NCBI GenBank assembly: GCA_023362775.1
Contig: JALMGJ010000004.1
Location: 77,335,798-77,399,797, forward strand
Origin: Charina bottae
Taxonomy: Eukaryota > Chordata > Lepidosauria > Squamata > Charinaidae
Length of the DNA stretch: 64,000 nucleotides
Direction: 5' to 3'
The notes under the pieces were generated by a model, which was given only the letters and a program-made list of their open reading frames with translations, searched no databases and was not told where the DNA came from. The translations under genes were made by a program, and so were the position numbers. Positions 33,835-43,345 of this stretch are shown here, piece by piece. Within the stretch, counting starts at the first letter, position 1. Each line of letters opens with the position of its first letter.

Positions 33835-36800
33835 TCGCTGGATCGTCACCTTGTTGTGGTGAGTGGGCTTGTGTGTTCCCAATGAACCCTGTGAGCGAAG
33901 CCGTCGGGAGTCATGTACTCCTGGTAGGGTCACCCATGGCGGTAAGGTCCAGGGGGAGGAACCAGACAAAGAACGATCCAAGAAAGTCCTCAACGGCAGA
34001 ACAGGCGGAAGATAACAAGGTGTATTGTTACAACGGCTGTGAAAGCGGATGAAGGCTGCAGCAGAAAAAAGGTCACCAATCGTCATGGTATCCATGCCAT
34101 TGGATTAGAGCCTTTTTCTGTGAAGGTTGTGTGCACCGTTGTGCACCGATCTCCACACATAAAACAAATTCACGCACAGGCGTCTTCCAACCACACCAAA
34201 CCCAAAACAACCAAAAGTCCCATGGTGATTGACGAATGGCAACGGGGGCAGGACTGTGAAATCCGGAAGCTCCTAGTCATGGACCAGCACATGGGCGGTG
34301 GATACGGATTCAGTCGCCCTGACTCAAGGATCGAGGCAGTTGAGTAGTTCGGCAGCTGTATCCACGACTGAGCAGCCCTATTTAGGATCCACTCTGCTCA
34401 CCCCATATGGGGAGGGGGCTAGAAAAGGTGCCCTAAACATAGTCTGCCTCATTTTCTCCCTGACTGGACTACCGTGACCAGTGGGGTCACCATCTAGCGG
34501 TCATAAAAGACTCATGAATTTTGGAACATGGAATATATGGACACTGCAAGACAACATGGATAGTGAACGACCAGAACATAGGACTGCCATTATTGCAAGG
34601 GAACTGAGACATTTTAATATTGATATAGCAGCACTCCAAGAAACTCAAAGAGCAGGAGAAGGACAGTTGAAGGAAGAAAAAGGAGGTTATACTTTCTTTT
34701 GGAAAGGACTGCCTGAACAAGAACGACGAATACATGGGGTAGGCTTTGCTATAAAAAACAACCTTGTGAAGCTCTTGTCCAAAGTTCCCACTGGGATTAA
34801 CGAACGACTCTCAATTCTCCGAATAAAACTCGCCAAAAACCAACAGGAAACTATCCTAAGTGCTTATGCACCAACACTAGATGCAGATGACGATATCAAG
34901 GAAAAATTTTATACCCAGCTGGACACCATCTTATCAGAGATACCAAAGGAGGATAAAATTATCCTCCTGGGTGATTTCAATGCAAGAGTTGGGCGTGACT
35001 TTGATTTGTGCCCGGGGTCATTGGGAAAGAAGGTGTTGACAATAGCAACATGAATGGAATCTTACTTCTGACTAAATGTGCAGAGCATAACCTTGTCATT
35101 ACTAACACACTATTTCGCCAGAAAAATAAATTTAAAACATCATGGAAGCACCCACGGTCGAAGCACTGGAATCTTTTAGATTATGTAATGGTCCGTGCTA
35201 GAGATTGCCGTGATGTACTTCTCACCAGAGCCATGACAAGCGCCGATGACTGCTGGACAGACCATCGATTAATTCGAACCACCATGGCCATAAAGATTGT
35301 CCCTCATCGTAGGCTCCAAGGAAGAAAACCAAGGCATAAAATGAATACACTGGCCCTTCAAGATTCTATTAAACGAGCTTGCTTTCAATCAACTCTCAAG
35401 GAACATCTGCCTATGGAACTCCCTGAAAATGTTGAGGAACACTGGATTAAATTGAAGACTTCTATTATTTCAGCCTGTGAACAAACTATCAGATACAAAA
35501 CTAAGAGACATCAGGACTGGTTTGATGAGAATGATAGTGAGATTGAACATATTATTGACAAGAAAAGGAAAGCCTTCCAGATATGGCAAAAAGATATTAA
35601 CTGTGCCGTTAAGAAAAAAATCTATGCCAGTGCAAAGGCAGAAGTCCAAAGAAGAACTAGAGAACTTAAGAACATATGGTGGATAAAAAAAAGCCCAAGA
35701 AACCCAACATTTTGCAGATGCTCATGATGCACGGGGCTTTTTTAATGCCATAAAGGCCATCTATGGACCAACAAACTATGGTACAAATCCCTTACGCTCA
35801 ATAGATGGTGCCAAACTTCTAAAGGACAAAGAGTCTTTTGCACTGCGCTGGAAAGAGCATTACTACAATCTCCTTAATCGTCACTCTACTGTGGCTGATG
35901 AAGTCTTCTTGCAAATCCCGCAAAAACATATTAAGAGATGAGCTTGCAGTACCCCCTAGTTTGGAGGAAGTCAGTAAAGCCACTAATCAAATGAAAAATA
36001 ACAAAGCTAGTGGACCTGATGGGATTCCTGCTGAAGTCTTTAAAGAAGGCGGGCCTGAACTTACACAACAACTTCATAAGCTCATCGAAAAAATCTGGAT
36101 GAGGGAGGAGATTCCAGCAGACTTTAGGGATGCCATAATTATCACTCTCTTTAAAAAGGGTGATAGAACAGACTGTGGAAACTATCGAGGCATCTCCCTT
36201 CTAGCCACAGCAGGCAAAATCCTGGCAAAGATCATCGCAAACCGTCTCCTATCTGTATCAGAAGACATCCTCCCTGAAACGCAAAATGGCTTCCGCCCTT
36301 CCAGGGGAACAGTGGATATGATCTTCACTGCATGACAGCTTCAAGAAAAATGCAAGGAGCAAAACCGCCCTCTGTACATGGCGTTTATTGACCTGACTAA
36401 AGCTTTTGATACTGTAAATCGTACTGCTCTCTGGACCATCTTTCTGAAAATCGGATGCCCTGATAAATTTGTGAACATCTTGCGGCTACTCCATGATGAC
36501 ATGATGGCAACAATCCTGGATAACAATGGCTCTCAAAGTGATCCATTTAAAGTGGAATCCGGCGTTAAACAGGGATGTGTTATTGCTCCAACCTTATTCG
36601 CTATCTTCATCGCTATGATTATACACCTTGTTGAAAAGAATCTTCCTACTGTTGTAGAAATTATATATCGAACAGTTGGAAAGCTTTTTAATCGTAGTAG
36701 GCTGAAAGCAAAAAATAAGGTAATTACAACTTCTGTTATAGAACTTCAATATGCTGATGATAACGTAGTCTGTGCACACTCCGAGGAAGATCTTCAAACT

Positions 36801-37790
36801 ATCCTAAACATCTTTGCAGAAGCATATGAAAAACTCGGCCTCTCTACATTAAAAAAACTAAAGTGCTTTACCAGAAAGTTCGAACCAATCCCTCCGCAGC
36901 GCCATCAATCCAGCTTAAAGGTGTGTCACTAGAAAATGTCGACCACTTTTCTTATCTCGGCAGCCATCTATCTACAAAAGCTGACATCGATGCTGAAATT
37001 CAGCATCGCCTGAGCTCTGCGAGTGTAGCTTTCTCCAGAATGAAGCGTAGAGTGTTTGAGAATCGGGACATTCGCAGGGAGACCAAAATGCTTGTTTACA
37101 AAGCCATTGTACTACCAACCCTTCTGTAGGCCTGTGAAACATGGACCCTCTACAAACACCACCTCCAACTTCTTGAAAGATTCCATCAACGCTGCCTCCG
37201 AAAAATTCTGCAAATTACTTGGGAAGATAGGCAGACTAATGTTAGCGTATTTGAAGAAGCGAAAACCACCAGCATTGAAACAATGATCATCCAACATCAA
37301 CTTCGCTGGACCGGCCATGTTGTTCGAATGCCTGACCACCGTCTTCCAAAGCAGCTACTTTACTCCCAACTTAAGAATGGAAAACGAAATATTGGTGGAC
37401 AGCAAAAGAGATTCAAAGATACTCTCAAAGCTAATTTAAAAAAATGTAATATCAGCATTGAGAACTGGGAAGCCCTAACTCATGAGCGTTTCAATTGGAG
37501 GTCAGCCTTTATTAAAGGCGCTATGGACTTTGAAGAAGCACGAGTACAGGGCGAAAGGGAAAAAAGAGCTAAAAGGAAGGCACATCAAGCAAACCCTCAT
37601 CATGACCGTCTCCCACCCGGAAACCTATGCCGTCATTGTGGGAGGTTGTGCGGATCCAGAATTGGCCTTTACAGCCACTTACGGATCCTCTGTTAAAATT
37701 TTACCCTTGGAAGACAATCTTACTCGGCTACGAGTGATCGCCAATGATACTTAATACACTTTGCCATTGTGCAGTAATTTTAGTAATTTT
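33835..37790 (+). mobile_element. Decayed APE/RT LINE, possibly RTE-like
   Basis: About 4 kb: a 5' region (33835-34480), an endonuclease-RT coding region and a 3' end after GATCGCCAATGATACTTAAT. I recognise the protein type as the LINE often mis-annotated in vertebrates as craniofacial development protein 2-like; clade (RTE or a relative) is uncertain. Target duplication not found. The copy is old enough for several frameshifts but its domains remain legible. Confidence 0.75.
34499..37696 (+). pseudogene. LINE endonuclease-RT ORF with several breaks
   Basis: The domains read in order across shifting frames. The AP endonuclease starts near 34515 (FGTWNIWTLQDN, ALQETQRAGEGQ, LLGDFNARVGRD); the frame shifts near 35010 and continues with TNTLFRQKNK, HWNLLDYVM, CWTDHRLI. 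A second shift near 35690-35840 leads to RT blocks NNKASGPDGIPAE, GNYRGISLLATAGK and NGFRPSRGTVDM, then TGA at about 36333-36335 in the same frame, FIDLTKAFDTV, VKQGCVIAPTLF and the catalytic YADD near 36755. A shift near 36860 leads to FSYLGSHLS; a stop lies at about 37127; the C-terminus follows with HQLRWTGHVVRM and a putative zinc finger CRHCGRLC...SHLRILC. At least three frameshifts and two stops make it non-functional. Confidence 0.83.
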
Positions 37791-38500
37791 AGTAATACTA
37801 TTTAAAAAGAAAAAAGAAAAAGGCAAAGTTGGCAAATTAAATAATTACAGAACTGTGTTGTTAAGAAAATGAAAGATAATTTACATGGATTTTGCTGTAT
37901 GTATAAGTGAAAATTAAAGTAATGTGACCATTTTCTTTAAATGAAATTTCTACATTTCTGGAACATGTTACTTAGAGCAATTTCATAATCCTATGTACTT
38001 TAGAGTATGTATCAAATATAGAAAGCCTAGTGGATTATAATCACTAGACATTAATGTAATAATACTATTACTAAAATTCACTATATAGGTTATTTCAATG
38101 ATTAGTTACAAGGTTTTTTCCGTTTTTCCTGCTAAAATGGATATGGATATGCAGAAAAATACTTCTGAGATCACAAAATTATGAATGATTTATGAACATT
38201 CTTTTATATTACATGATATATTCATGTCAAATAGAAGAGAACACAGAAAGATATATTTTTATTATTTTTTTGCTATGCAGGGATTGTAAGACCGTAGCAT
38301 TAGTCAAGGAATGCCAGACAACAACAAACTGCTTTTCTTCCCTTTCACATGGTTAAAAAAATATCTGGAAGCTTTTTAGTATACTCTAGTGAAGGGGATG
38401 TAGAAGGAAAAAAAATATTTTATCCAGTTTTATCAACTTGTATAATCCAGATAGCCTTTTATCAACAGGTCTGAAGTCAAAATAAGTCATTGAACAAGAG
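37791..38500. other. No recognised feature
   Basis: AT-rich, nothing identified. Confidence 0.45.
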
Positions 38501-38506
38501 GGAAGT

Positions 38507-38590
38507 ATGTGTGTGTGTGTCTTTGTGTGTGTGTGTGTCTTTGTGTGTGTGTGTGTCTGTGTGTGTGTGTCTGTGTGTCTGTGTGTGTGC
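38507..38590. repeat. (TG)n with TCTT/TCTG interruptions
   Basis: TG run broken by regularly spaced CTT or CTG. Confidence 0.92.
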
Positions 38591-38595
38591 ATGTC

Positions 38596-38805
38596 TTCAA
38601 GTCAGTTTTTAACTCCCGGCGACTGCCTGAATTACTCTCTTTAGTTTTCTTGGCAAGGATTTTTGGAAGTGATTTGCCATTGCTTTCTTCCTAGGGCTGA
38701 GAGAGAGTGACTGGCCCAAGGTCACCCAGTTGGCTTCGTGCCTAAGGCAGGACTAGAACTCATGGTCTCCAAGTTGACTTAACCACTATCCCAAAGTGGC
38801 TCTCA
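38596..38805 (-). mobile_element. tRNA CORE-SINE with a BovB-like segment
   Basis: On the minus strand it shares its head and core (ATAGTGGTTAAG, GAGTTCTAGTCCTGCC, GGGTGACCTTGGGC) with the SINE at 12393-12654 but has a different 3' half. That half contains TTTTCTTGGCAAGGAT and GATTTGCCATTG (plus strand, about 38645-38685), matching part of the BovB 5' leader at 5819-5857, and ends in a GTCGCCGGGAGT block. Confidence 0.7.
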
Positions 38806-40199
38806 CTTATATACTAAGGCTAATCTCAATATATACATGCAAAATATTATCCAAAAGTATCCAAAAGTGGAAAAATAGAATTGGCATCCATTTGGAAAAT
38901 GTACATAACACAAAAGGTTACAGCAGAGTTTGGAAATAAATAAATATGGTACAAACTGGTAAAGATTTATCATTAGAACTTAAGAAATTTGGTTGGGTAC
39001 TTAAAATATGCCAGGGCAGTAGTTGGAAGCAGGACCCTTGGTTGTTAAAGATAAAAGGAAGAAATAAAGGCAAATACATCACTGGAAACTGATACAGAGC
39101 TTTTTATCAGACAACATGGAGCTTGCAAGGAAATCAGAAATGGAGACCTCCCCCCCCCCCAAAAAAAAGGGAAAAATATCTCCATAGAGTTAAGAGAAAT
39201 GAAACATAGTTTGGGAAAAGGTAAAAAAAGCTGTAAAGCTGTAGGTGCAAGTTACTTGAATTAGACTTGCATTGTTTGAATAGGTACTGTGCTTTTGAAA
39301 TGTACTATCCCTTTAAGGGTCTTTCTCACTGTTGGGTGGAAGAGTGACAGACTGCTATCTCTGAGCCAGCCTCTCAAAGTAAGGGATTCATTCCCATTGA
39401 GTTCAGTTGCTACTGTTGTTGGAAGTTATTCATGTATGTGTGTATGAATATAATACAGTCTATAGATCTCTACGGTTATAGGCTATGAATGAGAGTTGTA
39501 AAATGGTATATTCATAATTAGAGGGGTTTTTTTTCCTTATTGGATCTGTGAAGGTAGGGGGCAACTGCTAGTAGAAGAGTTGACAGCAGGCTTGTTTAAA
39601 GTAATTCTGTAGAAGGTGAAGGAACTCTGCTTTAAAAGAGACCTTGGAGGATCAGTTTCTTGATCTCAGGACTATCTACTGTGTAAAGAACAGAACTACT
39701 TACAGTCTGTGTTCAAATGGATGGGAAGTAGTCTAATTCATCTTTTTGCACATTTAGATATTGTCAGATTCAGTGTAGGCTCTAATCCAAATAGCAATAG
39801 GGAAACCAGCACCTTGTATTTTCAATGCACAAGTATAGAAGCACTTTCTTTTGAACAGAACAGAGTGGAAGGATCTATCAGTTAACAGTAGTACCTTTTG
39901 AAGAATTGGTTTTCTTTCAAATTCTGTTTATTTTTGTTTTTAAGAAGTATGTTATAACTTTGTTGTGACTGAATTAGATAATCTTTTCAGACATAGTTGG
40001 CCTGCCATGTGGATAAATTTCAACCCCCTTTAGATTGATGGCTGCAGGAGTTTTCTGCAAAAGTGTATTTCAGATTCAGCTGAAGATTTACTGATCTGGT
40101 GTTAGGTACATCATATTTTGCATGTGCTATTAGGAAAGAAAATACTAAGGAAATGAAGAAGCCATGCAGATTTTTTTTTTAATTTCTATGTTCAAACAA
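38806..40199. other. No recognised feature
   Basis: AT-rich, with a poly-C/poly-A stretch near 39150-39168. Nothing coding identified. Confidence 0.45.
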
Positions 40200-40265
40200 G
40201 TCTTTGTCATGGAGAAAATCTATCTATGTGGTCGCTAGGAGCTGAAAATGATTTGATGGCACATA
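40200..40265 (+). mobile_element. SINE fragment
   Basis: CATGGAGAAAATCTATCTATGTGGTCGCTAGG...GATGGCACATAATCAA type sequence, the reverse complement of the block at about 41675-41745. A dispersed family of unknown class. Confidence 0.5.
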
Positions 40266-40463
40266 ATCAATAAATAAATATGGTTGCATTTGTGTGTGAC
40301 AAGATTAATAAATTGAAGTAGGCCATAATGTAGGGGAGGCTGGGTGGGTTAAAGTAGTCTATAAACCGTTCTTAGGCAATTATGGTATGTAAACCATTCT
40401 TAGGTATACCATGCTGTATGAACTCAGCCAATTGTTGTTTATTCAATAAACCATAGTTACTTT

Positions 40464-40605
40464 GGCTGTTGTGGGTCTTCCGGGCTGTGTGGCCGTGTTC
40501 TGGAAGTTGTGGTTCCTAAGGAACCACAACTTCCAGAACACGGCCACACAGCCCGGAAGACCCACAACAGCCATCGAACTCCAGCCGTGAAAGCCTTCGA
40601 CAATA
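40464..40605 (+). mobile_element. Short Penelope-derived insertion (142 bp), palindromic, family 3
   Basis: Perfect 12-bp target duplication CATAGTTACTTT (40452-40463 and 40606-40617). 40464-40517 and 40519-40572 are perfect 54-nt reverse complements around one central base. The right arm plus GCCGTGAAAGCCTTCGAC match the 3' end of the Penelope copy at about 61352-61437. No coding sequence and no hammerhead core. Confidence 0.85.
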
Positions 40606-40617
40606 CATAGTTACTTT

Positions 40618-41448
40618 GTTATACATGGCGAAACAAGATATGAGGAAATGTAATATGTGAATAATTACCCCTCTGTATTTCTCTTTGTGAATATAACTTC
40701 CTTCCATTCTAAAATAATTAAATCATTTCCAGATCAGAACTGAAAATGCTTCCATAAGCAAGGAAATTAGATTTTATTCTTAGTCATCTGTAAGCATCAA
40801 AATTATATCTTATAATATTCTGTAAAAAATTGTACTAACATCAAACATCAATTTGTCTGGAATTACATGCTGTGTTGTTCTAAATTGATTCTTTTAAAAA
40901 TGTCCTGAAACCAACAGCAGAAAATTAGTTGTTACTTTGAATTTAAGCTCTATGTTTAAAACATATTCACTATTATATTTTAAAACATGAAATATTTAAA
41001 CATATGCAGTATTGTTTATTTTGTAAACTTTAAATATGTTTCCTATCAACATTAAATTACAAAAACTTAAAATGTTACTTGTATATATATAATATAAAAT
41101 GCTAGACCTTTTCTTTCCTTTTATCCATCTGTGAAGCTGACTATTCTCAGTGTAAAATTGATTGCCTGGTCAATGATGCATCTCCTAATCTTTGACATAT
41201 TACTCTTTAGAGATACTATCCCCTGCAGCTATAACATATCCTTATGTCTGAAAGTTGTCTCTAGAATGTTGGAAGTGTATTAAAATCATTTTATTGATGC
41301 CTTGGATGTTCAAAAAGGTATTCTTTGCCCAAAACTAAAATATAAGTTAGGCTATAAAGCTTGCAAACCTAACACCTATCACCAAATAGCAGATTGTTTA
41401 ACATTTCAAAAAATATAAAGACTAAAGCAATGGAAGTCATTGATCTGT
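40618..41448. other. No recognised feature
   Basis: AT-rich unique sequence. Confidence 0.45.
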
Positions 41449-41530
41449 TCCTTCCTTCCTTCCTTCCTTCCTTCCTTCCTTCCTTCCTTCCTTCCTTCCT
41501 TCCTTCCTTCCTTCCTTCCTTCCTTCCTTC
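41449..41530. repeat. (CCTT)n microsatellite
   Basis: About 20 perfect CCTT tetranucleotides. Confidence 0.95.
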
Positions 41531-41654
41531 TGAAAAACTGGAATATATAGTCACGGATTTTGGGTTCAAAGAAGAACACATTAGGGAATTTTTAGACTCA
41601 TGTTCCAAGTGTCAAATGCATACTAAATCTAAAAATTTACATTTTTATAAAGTT

Positions 41655-41790
41655 TGAATTGCTTGCTTGCTTGCTTGATTATGTGCTATCAAGTATTTTT
41701 TGACTCCTAGTGACCACGTAGGTAGATCTTCTCCATGACGTTCTATCCCTAACCTGTTCTTTTAAGTCTCCCAACAGTGCCCCATTACAC
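41655..41790 (-). mobile_element. SINE-like fragment with (GCTT)n edge
   Basis: Begins with four GCTT units, then TTATGTGCTATCAAGTA, GACTCCTAGTGACCACGTAGGTAGA; its reverse complement matches the fragment at 40200-40265. Family unnamed. Confidence 0.5.
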
Positions 41791-42744
41791 ACATGGACAG
41801 AGAGCTGTGTATGCATTTGGATGTTGAAAGCAGTCTTACAAAAAAGAGGTGAAGGAGTTCAGTCACAAAATACCCCTCCACTAGAGGCAAATTATTGAGG
41901 TTATTTCCTTCTATCTCTTGTTATCTACATCTCAGGATGCTGTCTAGAATTCCAGCTTTTCTTTTTGTCCTTCTTATTCTTCCTCTTCCTCTTCTTATGC
42001 AGGGTACCTGTGAGTAGTACTCCAAATAAAGCAGCAGTGAAGGATTCTTCTGAGGTCTCTTGATGCAAGATTTTTCTTAGCATCAATTTCTGAAAATGAT
42101 TTCAGAAGATACTGCTGATAAAGAAATATCTTTGTGAATAGTCCCACAGCAATATGAATGCAGAGAATATTTTAAAAGAAAGGAAAAGTTTGAAGAATCT
42201 TTGATGACCTCAAATTCAGTTAAGTAAATTAATCCCCACTTCCTTCCAGACATCCTTTATTTACAGGGAAAAACAAATGTTAGTGAGACCTTATTTAAAT
42301 TAGTGTTCATGCTGCTATTTATTATAGTGGGTTGGAATACACAGATTTGCTCCTTCTGGAATCTGGAGCAGAATTCTATATACTCTGCTTAAGAATTATG
42401 GAAAAATTATCCTGTGGAGACTGTTAGAAATAGTCTACGTTGAAATGGCATTATGCATATCTAGAGTATATGGAATGGCTTCCTGTATGATTTATCTACA
42501 TTGAGTGAAGATATTCTAAGCCAATGTTTGTGTTCTTTCTGGTAGTCACTTCATGATCATTCAGGTTACAATGATGCCAAGAGAGGAAATATTGAACAAT
42601 ATTTTCCCCCATATGTTTGTATATTGAATTGTTTTTGTTGTAAAGTGCAAAATATTAATCTATTTAAATTTATATAAATGTGCAAATAGTGTATTTCTAA
42701 TTAGCTCTAAGATGAATATGTTGATAAATCTGCTAGTTTGGTAG
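41791..42744. other. No recognised feature
   Basis: AT-rich, nothing identified. Confidence 0.45.
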
Positions 42745-42869
42745 CCATGCAACAGCTAAAGTAGTAGACTCAGATTCCCAGGTTCAAGTCTCCCCTCTGC
42801 CACAGAAACTCACTAACTTTGGACAAGTTACTGACTTTCAGCCCAGACTACCCAACAAGGTTGTTGTTA
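42745..42869 (+). mobile_element. CORE-SINE (MIR-like) fragment
   Basis: Contains a B-box-like AGGTTCAAGTCTCC and the core CTCTGCCACAGAAACTCACT...GGACAAGTTACTGAC, followed by CAACAAGGTTGTTGTTA. Its 3' end served as the target for the Penelope insertion that follows. Confidence 0.6.
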
Positions 42870-43059
42870 CCAATCGAAGAGAATATTTGTAGCTCAGGTT
42901 TGAACTGGGGAGTCTTTGGTGCTCTCTGAGCCTTGTTGTTTTCATGCAGACGTTTCATTGCCAGGCTAGGCAACATCTTCAGTGCGAAAGGGGAGTGGAA
43001 CTTGCTGTCTGTTTATATACCCTGGCTTGTCCTGCCTGTGTTGGTGGGGGTCGTTGTTA
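42870..43059 (-). mobile_element. Short Penelope-derived insertion (190 bp), family 2
   Basis: Perfect 13-bp target duplication AAGGTTGTTGTTA (42857-42869 and 43060-43072). On the minus strand: CCACCAACACAGGCAGG, a TATA-like GTATATAAAC, then the hammerhead-like core and GGCTCAGAGAGCACC. No coding part. The longer relative at 46911-47252 shares the same end. Confidence 0.85.
42940..42989 (-). ncRNA. Hammerhead-ribozyme-like motif, PLE family 2
   Basis: The best formed of the set. Minus strand: stem I 5' strand TTTCGCA (42989-42983), CTGAAGA (42982-42976), stem II TTGCC/GGCAA with loop TAGCCT, GAAACGTC (42956-42949), then stem I 3' strand TGC-AT-GAAA. GCA/TGC and TTTC/GAAA pair with a 2-nt bulge. 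AC/GU would make a two-pair stem III and GUC is the classical cleavage triplet, predicted between 42949 and 42948. One extra U follows CUGAAGA. Such tiny stem III forms are expected to work as dimers. Confidence 0.7.
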
Positions 43060-43229
43060 AAGGTTGTTGTTATTAAAATGATACACCATACTGAGCTAAT
43101 GGAGGAATATCTTATAATATCTTATTAACATTAAACCTTTTTCACTTTGGGTTGGCTGTTGGTAAGAAAGATGGTTGTCCCAGAATTCCTAAAATCTCTC
43201 TACCACCCTGGAGAAATCACACTTCATTA

Positions 43230-43345
43230 TGCAGAAGTCAATAATTATTTATTTATTATCAAATTTATACACAGCCCATCTCACCATAACAGTGATCCTG
43301 GGCAGTTGACAAATAAACTTAAGTTTACACTACCAAGAACAATAC
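43230..43345 (-). mobile_element. L2 3'-end remnant
   Basis: TTATTTATTTATTA, then ATTTATACACAGCCCATCTC, CCTGGGCAGTTGACAAA: the terminal region of L2-type LINEs in reverse orientation, as at 14000-14060. Confidence 0.6.

Noticed and set aside
33395..33923. CRISPR-like or regular repeat array
   Set aside because: Only two copies, one partly inverted; explained as LINE 5' regions. Nothing resembling CRISPR is present in the window.
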